Source of the DNA: Alphaproteobacteria bacterium
GTDB lineage: Bacteria > Pseudomonadota > Alphaproteobacteria > Micavibrionales > Micavibrionaceae
Assembly (NCBI GenBank): GCA_020445145.1
Contig: JAGRHC010000014.1
Span: 1 to 51,118 of the forward strand
Length of the DNA: 51,118 bases
Reading direction: 5' to 3'
Shown: positions 34,522 to 43,371 of the stretch, piece after piece
Layout of the letters: each line of letters begins with the position of its first letter
How positions within the stretch are numbered: the first letter of the stretch is position 1
Translations under genes and position numbers: made by a program
Notes under the pieces: model-generated
Database searches by the model: none
What the model saw: the letters and a program-made list of their open reading frames with translations, nothing else
What the model was told of the DNA's origin: nothing

Positions 34522-34891
34522 GTAATACACCCTTTCTTATTGTAAATATTGCATTTTCTTTGGAAACGCCTGAGCCATCGTAATCTTTGAAGATTATCTT
34601 TGTCTGGTCGCCCGATTGCGCTTCAGGTACAACGGTAAACAAAATGCGGGTTTTTGTCAAGTTTGAAAGATCGATCAGGTCTTTTTTTCGGTTGAGAAGC
34701 GTGATTAAATTTATGACTTTTTTTTCTGTTATTTCAGGGTCTTCGTCGGTGTTGATCAGGATGTATTCGCCGACAGGCTCGTAGAGACCCTTGTGCTTTA
34801 ATTCCATAATTTGCCATGCGTGCGGTACAAACGGGTTACGTTTGTGGATAAAGCGCGAAAGTTCCTGAGTTTTATTAAAATCTTTTTCCAT
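34490..34891 (-). CDS. hypothetical protein (133 aa)
   Basis: A charged, soluble-looking protein without signal peptide or membrane segment. Features are an N-terminal Lys-rich helix ([20 protein letters not shown]), [20 protein letters not shown] and a beta-rich C-terminus ([19 protein letters not shown]). It is AT-richer than its neighbours. I do not recognise it. No good ribosome-binding site precedes the ATG at 34891; another Met occurs about residue 29. It is divergent from ahcY and occupies the place where manX and ptsH usually lie in Alphaproteobacteria, but resembles neither. Confidence 0.65.
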   Translation of the reverse strand: MEKDFNKTQELSRFIHKRNPFVPHAWQIMELKHKGLYEPVGEYILINTDEDPEITEKKVINLITLLNRKKDLIDLSNLTKTRILFTVVPEAQSGDQTKIIFKDYDGSGVSKENAIFTIRKGVLHGNIVNTRPL

Positions 34892-34999
34892 ACGTACATA
34901 TTAGCATTGGTTTTTTTGAAAAAAAATGTTTATTTGCTTGCGGGTCCGGCGAATCCCGGCGGGCTTGTCAGGATTTTTATATATTTTAAGGAGAGAAGT

Positions 35000-36310
35000 A
35001 TGTCTGCCCAGCCGCAAAGCGTTGCAAATGACTATAAAGTAAAGGATATCAAACTGGCTGAGGCCGGACGGATGCAGATCGATCTGGCACAGGATGAAAT
35101 GCCGGGTTTGATGGCGATTCGCGAAGAGTATGCGGATGCGCAGCCTTTGAAGGGGGCGCGCATTGCCGGGTGCTTGCACATGACGGTGCAGACGGCGGTT
35201 TTGATCGAGACATTGACTGCTCTTGGTGCTTCGGTGCGCTGGAGCTCCTGTAATATTTTCTCGACGCAGGATGAAGCTGCGGCTGCGATTGCGGCGACGG
35301 GCGTTCCTGTTTTTGCCTGGAAAGGTGAGACCAACGAAGAATATGACTGGTGTATTCACCAGACGATCAAAGGCCCGGATGGCTGGACACCGAACATGAT
35401 TTTGGATGACGGCGGTGATTTGACGGCTGTTATGCATAAGGATTACCCGGAGCTGATGGCGGATGTTAAGGGGATTTCAGAAGAAACAACGACCGGCGTT
35501 TTGTTCCTGAAGAAGATGGAAAAAGAAGGTCGTTTGAGCGCTCCGGCGATTAACGTGAACGACTCGGTGACCAAGTCGAAGTTCGACAACAAATATGGCT
35601 GCCGCGAGTCTCTGGTGGATGCGATTCGCCGGGCGACCGATTTGATGCTGGCCGGGAAGGTCGCGATGGTTTGCGGTTATGGCGATGTGGGTAAGGGATC
35701 TGCGCAGTCACTGGCGTCTCAGGGTGTTCGTGTGATGGTGAGCGAGGTCGATCCGATCTGTGCGTTGCAGGCTGTGATGGACGGTTTTGAAGTGACCACG
35801 ATGGAAGATGCCGCGCCGCGCGCCGATATCTTTGTGACCACGACCGGGAATAAGGACATTATTACGGTTGATCATATGCGCGAGATGAAAGACCGCGCGA
35901 TTGTCTGTAATATCGGGCATTTTGATAACGAGATCCAAGTTGATCCTCTGCGCAATATGAAATGGAAGAACATCAAGCCGCAGGTTGACGAGATTACGTT
36001 CCCGTCCGGCAAGCGGATTATTCTTCTTGCGGAAGGGCGCCTTGTGAATCTGGGCTGTGCGATGGGGCACCCGTCTTTCGTGATGAGTGCGTCCTTCACC
36101 AACCAGACTCTGGCGCAGATCGAGCTTTGGAACAATCACGGCGATTACGAGAACAAGGTTTATGTTCTGCCCAAGCATCTGGATGAAAAGGTTGCGTCGT
36201 TGCACCTTGGTAAAGTCGGTGCGAAGCTGACGGTTCTGTCTCAGGAGCAGGCTGATTATATCGGCGTGACTGTTCAAGGGCCGTTCAAAGGCGACGCTTA
36301 CCGGTACTAG
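35000..36310 (+). CDS. ahcY: adenosylhomocysteinase
   Basis: Hydrolyses S-adenosylhomocysteine to adenosine and homocysteine in the methyl cycle (436 aa). [16 protein letters not shown], the NAD-binding [11 protein letters not shown] and the final KGDAYRY with the NAD-contacting Lys and Tyr are conserved. AAGGAGAG is just before the ATG at 35000, which I prefer to in-frame upstream extensions. purU follows after 5 nt. The neighbourhood (chvI-chvG-...-ahcY) is conserved in Alphaproteobacteria. Confidence 0.97.
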   Translation: MSAQPQSVANDYKVKDIKLAEAGRMQIDLAQDEMPGLMAIREEYADAQPLKGARIAGCLHMTVQTAVLIETLTALGASVRWSSCNIFSTQDEAAAAIAATGVPVFAWKGETNEEYDWCIHQTIKGPDGWTPNMILDDGGDLTAVMHKDYPELMADVKGISEETTTGVLFLKKMEKEGRLSAPAINVNDSVTKSKFDNKYGCRESLVDAIRRATDLMLAGKVAMVCGYGDVGKGSAQSLASQGVRVMVSEVDPICALQAVMDGFEVTTMEDAAPRADIFVTTTGNKDIITVDHMREMKDRAIVCNIGHFDNEIQVDPLRNMKWKNIKPQVDEITFPSGKRIILLAEGRLVNLGCAMGHPSFVMSASFTNQTLAQIELWNNHGDYENKVYVLPKHLDEKVASLHLGKVGAKLTVLSQEQADYIGVTVQGPFKGDAYRY

Positions 36311-36315
36311 TCGAA

Positions 36316-37173
36316 ATGCTTCGGGCCGGTCACGTGCATATATTGTGTCTTCAATGTGCGGACCGGCCCGGAATCGTTGCTGCTGTTGCTGCGGCGTTGA
36401 GCGAAGCCGGATGTAATATCGAGGAAGCTTCGCAGTTTAATGATCATCTTTCCGGACAGTTTTTTATGCGCGTGGTGTATGCCCCGCTTACGGATGCGGC
36501 GCAGGCTGATTTTTGTCTGCGGTTTGAGCAGGTTGGCGCTCAGTTTGGCATGCGCTGGGCTGTTTATGACGGGGCTCTTCCCGTTAAAACGCTGGTTCTG
36601 GTTTCGCGCGAAGGGCATTGTCTGAATAATCTTCTTTACCGCTGGGGGAGCGGGGATTTGCCGATTGATGTGCGCGGCGTGGTTTCAAATCATGAAACGT
36701 CCCGCGGGCTGGCTGAGCGTTATGATTTACCGTTTCATTATTTGCCGGTGCGCGCAGGGGAGAAGGCGGCGCAGGAGGACGCGCTTGCGTCGATTATTGA
36801 GGATAGTGGTGCGGAGCTGATTGTTCTGGCGCGTTATATGCAGATTTTATCGTCTGATTTTTGTCAGCGTTACGCCGGGCGGGTGATTAATATTCATCAT
36901 TCTTTCCTTCCCGGATTTAAGGGGGCAAAGCCTTATACGCAGGCTTTTGAGCGTGGAGTGAAGCTGATCGGGGCGACGGCGCATTTCGCGACGGAGGATC
37001 TGGACGAGGGGCCGATTATCGAGCAGGAGACTGTGCGGATTACCCATGCAGATACGCCGGAGCGTTTGCGGCGGACGGGGCAGGATACCGAAGAAAAGGT
37101 TCTGGCGCGGGCGATCCGGCTTTATGCCGAGCGGCGGGTCTTCCTGCAGGGTCACCGGACGGTGATTTTATAG
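36316..37173 (+). CDS. purU: formyltetrahydrofolate deformylase
   Basis: Hydrolyses 10-formyl-THF to formate and THF, balancing one-carbon pools (285 aa). The N-terminal ACT domain (HILCLQCADRPGIVAAVAAA) is followed by a formyltransferase fold with ARYMQILS, NIHHSFLPGFKGAKPY and ATAHFATEDLDEGPII containing the active-site Asn, His and Asp. It is 5 nt after ahcY, suggesting co-transcription and a link between the methyl cycle and C1 folates. It is convergent with the SGNH gene (9-nt gap). Confidence 0.96.
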   Translation: MLRAGHVHILCLQCADRPGIVAAVAAALSEAGCNIEEASQFNDHLSGQFFMRVVYAPLTDAAQADFCLRFEQVGAQFGMRWAVYDGALPVKTLVLVSREGHCLNNLLYRWGSGDLPIDVRGVVSNHETSRGLAERYDLPFHYLPVRAGEKAAQEDALASIIEDSGAELIVLARYMQILSSDFCQRYAGRVINIHHSFLPGFKGAKPYTQAFERGVKLIGATAHFATEDLDEGPIIEQETVRITHADTPERLRRTGQDTEEKVLARAIRLYAERRVFLQGHRTVIL

Positions 37174-37182
37174 TTTTTGCTT

Positions 37183-38034
37183 TCATTTTTGCCCGTAGGC
37201 AGCGATTTCCTGCAGTGTTATTGCGTCTTCTTTTTTAATGCCTCCGGGAATGTAGGTTATGTTTTTCAAAGAATTTCCTGTGAAGTATCTGTAGAAAAGC
37301 AATGCGTTCAGGTAAGTTCCTGTTACGTATGGGTGGGTGCCGTCTGATGCGTAAAGATTAAGTGCGGGGTGTTCTTGGTGAATGAACATCCAGTAATCTC
37401 CCAGCGGCATGACGTCCAGTTTTAATTTTTGGGCGATTGCGTTGGTTTCTTTGTTAAACGTATCGTACATGTGTTCGGGGCTTATCAGTACGGATTTGTG
37501 CTTGCGATCCTCATACCACAGGCTGCCGGGCTGGCGGACCCAGGTTTTTACAAAAATTGGTTTTACGCCGGCTTTGCGGGCTTCGTTTACAAAACGAGGG
37601 AGATATATTTGGGTTTCTTCGCGCAGGTCTTTGTACATCGCCCACATGCTATTGTTCTGGAGAACGACGTAGTCCCAAGGTTTTTTTTTGAGAATGCGGC
37701 GAGCATTCCCTTTCTCCCAGTGGTCCATAAGTCTCAGGCCGCCACCAGAAATGGTCTGGACGGTTATTTGTACTTTATTGTCTGGGTCAGAATCTGCGAT
37801 GTTGACAATCATGCCCGGTAGATCAAAGAAGAATGTGTAGCTGTTGCCGATGAACAGGACGCGGATGGACTGGGTGTGGTTTTGGAACGCTTTGGTTGAT
37901 ATTTCGTCTGTAATGCCTTGTGGAGTGTGACCCGGCATTATCACGGTTTCAGTTTTAGGTGGCGCGAACAAAAGCCAGCCTGTGCAGAACAGGAAGAAGG
38001 TTAGGCCGAGAATGATGATGAGCAGGTTTTTCAT
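37183..38034 (-). CDS. membrane-anchored SGNH-hydrolase-like protein 1
   Basis: A 283-residue protein anchored or exported by one N-terminal hydrophobic segment (about 3-24). SGNH-type blocks: GNSYTF (63-68) with nucleophile Ser65, GGG in the second block, a VVLQNNS block, and DGTHP (231-235) for the catalytic Asp and His. This matches bacterial SGNH/DUF4886-like exported esterases. It is 43-45% identical by eye to the neighbouring upstream gene and follows it after 23 nt, a tandem duplication. Substrate unknown; an envelope acyl or acetyl ester is plausible. Confidence 0.8.
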   Translation of the reverse strand: MKNLLIIILGLTFFLFCTGWLLFAPPKTETVIMPGHTPQGITDEISTKAFQNHTQSIRVLFIGNSYTFFFDLPGMIVNIADSDPDNKVQITVQTISGGGLRLMDHWEKGNARRILKKKPWDYVVLQNNSMWAMYKDLREETQIYLPRFVNEARKAGVKPIFVKTWVRQPGSLWYEDRKHKSVLISPEHMYDTFNKETNAIAQKLKLDVMPLGDYWMFIHQEHPALNLYASDGTHPYVTGTYLNALLFYRYFTGNSLKNITYIPGGIKKEDAITLQEIAAYGQK

Positions 38035-38057
38035 TCTTTGGTGTGTTTGGTTTTTTC

Positions 38058-38897
38058 TTAGTTTTTTCCATACGAGGCGATTTTTTTAATCTGGGCGGCG
38101 GGCATTTCTTCCAGGCCTGCCGGGATGTAGGCGGTTTCCTGTGGCGCGCGGTCTGTGAGGGTGCGGTAAAAGATGAGGGCGGTTAAGTAGCTGCCGAGTA
38201 AAGAGGGGTGGCTGCCGTCCTTGTCGTATAGTTCAAGATCAGGGTGTTGGTCTATGGTGAACATCCAATAGTCGGAAACGGGCACGACTTTGGCCTGGAT
38301 GAGGTCTGCCAGAAATTTGGTCTGGGACGCTGTTATGCTTTGCATATGGTTGCTATCTTTCAGAGCCGAGGCGAATTGTGCTTCCTTGTACCAAGACGTG
38401 CCTTGTTTGCGGGGCCATGTCTGGTAGATCAGGGTTTTTGCGCCGATTTGTCTGGCTTCGTTAGTAAAGTTTGCTGCGTATTCTCTGGTTTTCTTTCTGT
38501 TGTCATCGAACATGGCCCAGGTGCTTTGTTCTTGGAGAATGACATAGTCCCAGTGGCGATTTTTCAGTGCGGGGAGGGTGCGCGGGTCTTTCCAGAGTTG
38601 TTCGAGCGTGGCACCACCGATTGTTATGGACTGAAGTTCCAAGGCGACTTTATTGCCGGGGTCGCTGTTGGCGATGTCGATGATCATTTGCGGCATATTG
38701 TTGTAGAATGTGTAGCTGTTTCCGATAAAAAGCACGCTTATGGTTACGGATGCGTCTGTTTTATTGGCTGTGAGTATTCTTGGGCTGATGCCGCCTTTGT
38801 TGTTTTGCTGCGTGTTATCCATTGGGAATAACAAAGTGAGCATCAGAAAGCCTCCGCAGAGGAGGATAACCATCGTGGTGATCAAGCCAAGTTTCAT
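38058..38897 (-). CDS. membrane-anchored SGNH-hydrolase-like protein 2
   Basis: Paralogue of the downstream gene (280 aa). The single N-terminal hydrophobic segment (3-24) is followed by GNSYTF (59-64, Ser61), IGGATLEQLW, YVILQEQSTWAMF and DGSHP (227-231). I start at the ATG at 38897, giving a clean signal anchor; a longer in-frame start at 39017 would run into the divergent divL gene and add 40 residues without similarity. It shares a short upstream region of about 45 nt with divL. SGNH identity is moderately firm; function is not known. Confidence 0.8.
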   Translation of the reverse strand: MKLGLITTMVILLCGGFLMLTLLFPMDNTQQNNKGGISPRILTANKTDASVTISVLFIGNSYTFYNNMPQMIIDIANSDPGNKVALELQSITIGGATLEQLWKDPRTLPALKNRHWDYVILQEQSTWAMFDDNRKKTREYAANFTNEARQIGAKTLIYQTWPRKQGTSWYKEAQFASALKDSNHMQSITASQTKFLADLIQAKVVPVSDYWMFTIDQHPDLELYDKDGSHPSLLGSYLTALIFYRTLTDRAPQETAYIPAGLEEMPAAQIKKIASYGKN

Positions 38898-38942
38898 CGG
38901 AAAGAGTAACCTCACTGTTTTTTCGTTTACTATATAGAAACA

Positions 38943-41354
38943 GTGTCGTTGCGCAAGACGGAACGATTTGTGGGGCTTGCCTTGAAAAGGGATTTGAAAA
39001 GAGGCGGCGGGCGGCATAAACTCCTGTTTGTGACGAGGTCAGAACAGAAATCATCCGGGTTTGCAAATTTCCTTGGCGCTTTTAAGGGCGGCAACAATAG
39101 TGATTTGCTTGCGCAGAAGGCGCGGCTGGAGGCGTTTCTGGCGGCGGTTCCGATGGAGTATTGCGGGTGGACGCCCGGCGGGATCCTTGCGTATAGCCCC
39201 GGGTTTTGCAGGATTTTAGGGATTGAGCGGGTGCAGTGCCTGGGGGATATCCAGCATCGTCTGGCGCCCGGCGATTCGGCGGCTCTGGAAGGGATGTGGG
39301 GCAGGCTGGAGGCGGACGGGACGCCGTTTATTCTGAATGTGCGGGATTATACGGAGAAAAAGGTTTTCAAGCTTTCCGGCGTGCGGAGCCGGGCGAGCGC
39401 CGAGGGGGACGAGCCCTATAATATTCTCTGGATGGAGGATATTACGCTGCAGAGTTATGCCAGCGATATGTTTGCAGAAGAGCAGATGTTGCAGCGTCAG
39501 GAGGCTGAGCGTTTGCAGGATTCTCTGGACTGTCTGCCGTTTCCGGTGTGGATCCGGGACGGGGCGCAGAAGATCATGTGGTGTAACGTGGCTTATGCCA
39601 AGCAGGTCGGCGCGCGGCCCAGTGAAATTATTGCGCAGCAAAAGGAGCTTATAACCTCTTCGCGCAAGCGTAAGGTCGGGGATAAGGATGCGCCAGATGG
39701 GGCGGCGCTGGCGGCGCTGGCGGCAGAGAAAGGATTCCCGCAGGAGACGTCTGTGCATGCGGTCGTTGGCGGGAACAGGCTGCTTTTGAAGATTTCAGAG
39801 ATTCCGCTGCGCAAGCTTGGGCTGACGGTGGGGATTGCCGAGGACCGCACGATTGCGGAAGAGCTTGAGGGGCGTATCCAGAAGAACCAAAGCGCGAATA
39901 TGGGTTTGCTGGAGCAGCTTCGGGCGGCGATTGCGATTTATGGAGAAGATCAGAAGTTAGAGTTTTATAATTCGGCGTTTGCGCAAATGTGGGGTTTGGA
40001 AGACGGGTGGCTCAATACCAAGCCGCGGCTGGGCGAAGTTATGGAGAAACTCAGGGAGACGCGGCGTTTGCCAGAGCAGGCGGATTTTCGGAAATTTAAG
40101 AAAAGCTGGCTTGATATGTTCACCGGGTTGATCGATCCTTATGAAGATATGCTGTATTTGCCGGACGGGACGGCGGTACGTATGCTGGTGGTGCCGCATA
40201 CGATCGGCGGTTTGATGATGAATTTTGAGGATGTGACGAGCAGGCTCGCTCTTGAATCCTCTTATAATACCCTGATTGCGGTGCAGAAAGAGACGCTGGA
40301 TAATCTGGCGGAGGGTGTTGCGGTGTTTGGCGGGGACGGGCGGCTTAAGCTCTGGAACCCTGCGTTTGCGCGCATGTGGGGGTTGAATCCTGAGGATCTG
40401 GACGGGGAGCCGCATATTTCAAAAATCGTTGAGAAGGTGAAAGGTTCCTTTGCCGAGGATGAGTGGCCGAACATGCGGGATAAGCTGATTGGTCTTGCGC
40501 TTGACCGGACGATGCATGAGGGGCGGCTTGTTCGGATTGATAAGGTTGAAATTGATTATGCGACGGTGCCTTTGCCGGATGGCGGGGTTTTGACAACTTA
40601 TACGGATGTTAGCGACAGTGTCAGGGTTGAAAATGCGCTCAGGGATAAGAACGCAGCGCTGGAGGCGGCGGAGCGGTTGAAACTCGATTTTCTTGCCAAT
40701 GTTTCTTATCAGCTTCGGACGCCGCTGAATGCGATTATGGGCTTTAACGAAATTCTGGAGCAGCAGTATTTCGGGCCGCTGAATGACCGGCAGAAGGACT
40801 ATACGGCGGATATCAAGGCGGCGAGCGGTAAGCTTTTGGGGCTGATTAACGATATTCTTGATCTGTCCTCGTTCGAAGCGGGGTATATGGCGCTGGAGCG
40901 CGGGCCGGTGCAGGTGAAGGATATGCTTTCTAATCTCGTGGCGCTGGCTTCGGAGTGGGCGCGTAAGCAGGATATCGAGATCAAGCTTTCCTGTCCGGCC
41001 AATATCGGGAAGGTGTCGATGGATGAGGCGCGGATGAAGCAAGCGCTGATGAATTTGGTGCGCAATGCGATTGCTCATACGCCGGAGAAGGGTCAGATTA
41101 CGGTTCAGGCACGGCGGATGAAGGATGCTCTTGTACTGAGTGTTGAGGATAATGGCAGCGGGATTTCGCAAGATGACCAGCAGCGGATTTTACAGCCCTT
41201 TGAACGCGGTGATGGCGGTGATGAGCGCGGGGCGGGGCTAGGGCTCAGTCTTGTGCAGAATATTGCAAGTTTGCACGGTGGGACATTTAATCTAGAAAGT
41301 GCTCCTGGAAGAGGGACTTCGGCTGCAATTTTTCTTCCCTTAAAGACTGTTTAG
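38943..41354 (+). CDS. divL: DivL-type PAS kinase with tyrosine in place of the phosphoacceptor histidine
   Basis: An 803-residue cell-cycle kinase homologue. Several PAS modules (for example EAFLAAVPMEYCGWTPGGIL, QDSLDCLPFPVWIRDGAQKI, QLRAAIAIYGEDQKLEFYNS, DNLAEGVAVFGGDGRLKLWN) precede the HisKA and HATPase_c domains. The H-box reads FLANVSY589QLRTPLNAIMG: Tyr replaces the His, the hallmark of Caulobacter DivL, which acts through DivK and CckA. The ATPase N-box (NLVRNAIAHT), DNGSGIS and GAGLGLSLV are intact. Its place upstream of tsaE-addB-addA matches divL synteny. There is no clear ribosome-binding site at the GTG 38943, so the start is uncertain. Confidence 0.88.
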   Translation: MSLRKTERFVGLALKRDLKRGGGRHKLLFVTRSEQKSSGFANFLGAFKGGNNSDLLAQKARLEAFLAAVPMEYCGWTPGGILAYSPGFCRILGIERVQCLGDIQHRLAPGDSAALEGMWGRLEADGTPFILNVRDYTEKKVFKLSGVRSRASAEGDEPYNILWMEDITLQSYASDMFAEEQMLQRQEAERLQDSLDCLPFPVWIRDGAQKIMWCNVAYAKQVGARPSEIIAQQKELITSSRKRKVGDKDAPDGAALAALAAEKGFPQETSVHAVVGGNRLLLKISEIPLRKLGLTVGIAEDRTIAEELEGRIQKNQSANMGLLEQLRAAIAIYGEDQKLEFYNSAFAQMWGLEDGWLNTKPRLGEVMEKLRETRRLPEQADFRKFKKSWLDMFTGLIDPYEDMLYLPDGTAVRMLVVPHTIGGLMMNFEDVTSRLALESSYNTLIAVQKETLDNLAEGVAVFGGDGRLKLWNPAFARMWGLNPEDLDGEPHISKIVEKVKGSFAEDEWPNMRDKLIGLALDRTMHEGRLVRIDKVEIDYATVPLPDGGVLTTYTDVSDSVRVENALRDKNAALEAAERLKLDFLANVSYQLRTPLNAIMGFNEILEQQYFGPLNDRQKDYTADIKAASGKLLGLINDILDLSSFEAGYMALERGPVQVKDMLSNLVALASEWARKQDIEIKLSCPANIGKVSMDEARMKQALMNLVRNAIAHTPEKGQITVQARRMKDALVLSVEDNGSGISQDDQQRILQPFERGDGGDERGAGLGLSLVQNIASLHGGTFNLESAPGRGTSAAIFLPLKTV

Positions 41355-41627
41355 AAGGTCTTGCGTGCTCATTGGCCCTTTCATCATGTAAAGTGTCCCT
41401 AAAATTAGTAATGTGAGTATGTGCATTCTAATGAACGGCTTTTTTACTTCTTGGAAATTTCTAATGCAGTAGTAATAAAATACGATTATTAGTATTGGTA
41501 TGAAAAAGCTTAGAATGAGAATTATCCCCCAGAAAGCTGATACTTGAAATCCAGTCAAAGCAATTCTAAAGTAATCGAATAATATTATAAGAATTATAAC
41601 TAAAATTCCGATCGCTAAAAAGTTCAT
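41340..41627 (-). CDS. small membrane protein
   Basis: A 95-residue protein with three hydrophobic segments (about 2-20, 27-52, 68-84). AT-rich compared with everything around it (many ATT and AAT codons). It overlaps the end of divL by 15 nt in convergent orientation and lies 15 nt after the secreted-protein gene on the same strand. No known family. Function unknown. Confidence 0.6.
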   Translation of the reverse strand: MNFLAIGILVIILIILFDYFRIALTGFQVSAFWGIILILSFFIPILIIVFYYYCIRNFQEVKKPFIRMHILTLLILGTLYMMKGPMSTQDLLNSL

Positions 41628-41642
41628 ATTTCTTCGCTTTTG

Positions 41643-42056
41643 TTAAGGGCATTCGGCCCAGGTTTTGGTGCCGCCTTCGGGGAGGCGCTGCCCTTTGATG
41701 ACTGTTTCGCCGTTTTCGACGTGGACTTTGCAGGAGAAGATCGGGACGAGGGTTCTTAAGATCATTTCCAGTTGACGGTCCGGGTAGAACGGGCCGTAGG
41801 AGCAGAATTCCGCGCGGTCGAGGGGGTAGCCCTTTTCGGGGTCCGTTGCGCCGGCTTCTTCAAGGCGGAAGTTTGATCTGTGGCGGGCTTTGGTGCCGTC
41901 GGGGGCCGTGTAAAAGTCGGTGATGAAATTGCCGTAGACTTTGTAAGGGGCTACGTTGCGAACAGTGAAGCAAATCGGTTCCTGAACGATTTCCTGTGCA
42001 TGCACCGGGACGGCGTAAAATACGCTAAATATCAAAGTTATTAGAGCCCACTTCAT
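41643..42056 (-). CDS. secreted protein of unknown function
   Basis: A 137-residue protein with a signal peptide (MKWALITLIFSVFYAVPVHAQ, cleavage after HAQ or VHA). The mature part has four cysteines (ICFTV, EFCSYG, FSCKV, AECP) and likely two disulfides. I have a weak recollection of similar small periplasmic proteins in Alphaproteobacteria, but no named family. It forms a two-gene minus-strand unit with the small membrane protein and is divergent from tsaE. Confidence 0.75.
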   Translation of the reverse strand: MKWALITLIFSVFYAVPVHAQEIVQEPICFTVRNVAPYKVYGNFITDFYTAPDGTKARHRSNFRLEEAGATDPEKGYPLDRAEFCSYGPFYPDRQLEMILRTLVPIFSCKVHVENGETVIKGQRLPEGGTKTWAECP

Positions 42057-42190
42057 GCTTTTATTTTAACATTTTTACGCACTCAATCCAATTTCCTTTT
42101 GTGTTGCGGTGCACCTGTTTTTGAGACAAACGGGCATGGGCTCTACTCTGGTGTTTTCATGGGCCTGTATGTGTGTTTATATCTTTGATT

Positions 42191-42628
42191 ATGGAGATTT
42201 TGACGCATAGTGAGATGGAGACGGAGGCGGTTGCCCGGAAATTCGCGCTGGATTTGAAGGGCGGAGACGTTGTTTTGCTGCATGGAGATCTGGGGGCGGG
42301 CAAGAGTGTGTTTTGCCGGCGTTTGATTCGGTCTTTGTGCGGGGATGACGGGATGGAGGTGCCTAGCCCGACGTTTACGCTGGTGCAGACGTATGAGGCT
42401 GCTCTTGACGGGGCGGATGTCTTGATCTGGCATTTTGATCTTTACCGGCTGTGGGATGCGTCCGAGATTTACGAGATTGGCTGGGAAGAGGCTGTGGCTG
42501 GCGGGATTGTGCTGGTGGAATGGCCGGAGCGGCTGGGGGGGCTTCTTCCGGCGCGGCGGATTGATGTTTTTCTGGGGCCGGTGGCCGATAGGCTTGATGC
42601 GCGGATGATAAGGGTGGAGCGAACATGA
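42191..42628 (+). CDS. tsaE: tRNA threonylcarbamoyladenosine biosynthesis ATPase TsaE
   Basis: ATPase partner of TsaB and TsaD in t6A37 tRNA modification (145 aa, normal). Walker A GDLGAGKS is at 32-39; PSPTFTLVQTY and HFDLYRLWDASEI are the family blocks. I start at the ATG 42191; the upstream GTG adds 6 residues. It overlaps the nucleotidyltransferase by 4 nt (ATGA). In many Alphaproteobacteria tsaE is fused to, or followed by, an AmgK-like sugar kinase; that is missing here. Confidence 0.94.
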   Translation: MEILTHSEMETEAVARKFALDLKGGDVVLLHGDLGAGKSVFCRRLIRSLCGDDGMEVPSPTFTLVQTYEAALDGADVLIWHFDLYRLWDASEIYEIGWEEAVAGGIVLVEWPERLGGLLPARRIDVFLGPVADRLDARMIRVERT

Positions 42629-43371
42629 TGGATATACCAAAGCGGGCGTTTATTCTGGCGGCAGGGATGGGGTCACGGCTGCGGCCTTATACGGATTCGT
42701 GTCCCAAGCCGATGGTGCAGGTGGCGGGGCGGAGTTTGATTTCGCGGGCGCTGGAGAAGCTGCATCAGGCCGGGGTTGATGAGGTGGTCGTCAATTTGCA
42801 TTACATGGCGGATATGCTGCGGGCGCATGTGGAGGATGTTGTGCGCGGGCTTGGGGTGCGTGCGCATTTTTCGTTTGAGGAGACTTTGCTGGATACGGGC
42901 GGCGGGGTGCGTCAGGCGCTCGATTATTTTGAAGAGGACCCGTTTTATGTGATTGCCGGGGATGCTTTGTGGGAGGATGTTCCGGGCGAGGAAAGTGCGC
43001 TGATGAAGCTGGCGCGGGTTTGGGATGCCGGAGTGATGGATGTCGTGACTTTGTTTGAGCCGCTGGAGCGGATGACGGTGACGCGCGGGGCCGGGGATTA
43101 TGATCTGTTTCCGGATGGTTTTGTGCGGCGGAGCGCGGATAAAAAGGGCGGGTATATGTGGACGAATATCCGGCTGAACAGCCCGGCGATCTATAGGGAT
43201 CATGCTGCCGGCGAGGCGTTTTCGTTTTTGCCTCTGATGGATACGGCGGAAGAAGCCGGGCGTTTGAAGGCTCTGGTGCATGAGGGGGCGTGGCATCATA
43301 TCAGTACGCCGGATGACCTTGAGCGGGCGGATGCGCATTTCAGGGCTTTGGAGGAAGGTGAGGGGCGTTGA
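42625..43371 (+). CDS. murU: MurU-like nucleotidyltransferase
   Basis: Sugar-1-phosphate nucleotidyltransferase (248 aa), similar to MurNAc-1-P uridylyltransferase of the cell-wall recycling route. The signature LAAGMGSRLRPYTDSCPKPM is at 11-30; FEETLLDTGGGVRQAL and VIAGDALWEDV are typical. It overlaps both neighbours by 4 nt. The symbol is by family and synteny; the partner kinase AmgK is absent here, so the substrate is uncertain. Confidence 0.82.
   Translation: MMDIPKRAFILAAGMGSRLRPYTDSCPKPMVQVAGRSLISRALEKLHQAGVDEVVVNLHYMADMLRAHVEDVVRGLGVRAHFSFEETLLDTGGGVRQALDYFEEDPFYVIAGDALWEDVPGEESALMKLARVWDAGVMDVVTLFEPLERMTVTRGAGDYDLFPDGFVRRSADKKGGYMWTNIRLNSPAIYRDHAAGEAFSFLPLMDTAEEAGRLKALVHEGAWHHISTPDDLERADAHFRALEEGEGR

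Noticed and set aside
34892..34999. Possible SAH or SAM riboswitch upstream of ahcY
   Set aside because: The leader has some GC-rich complementarity, but I could not find the conserved core of either class.
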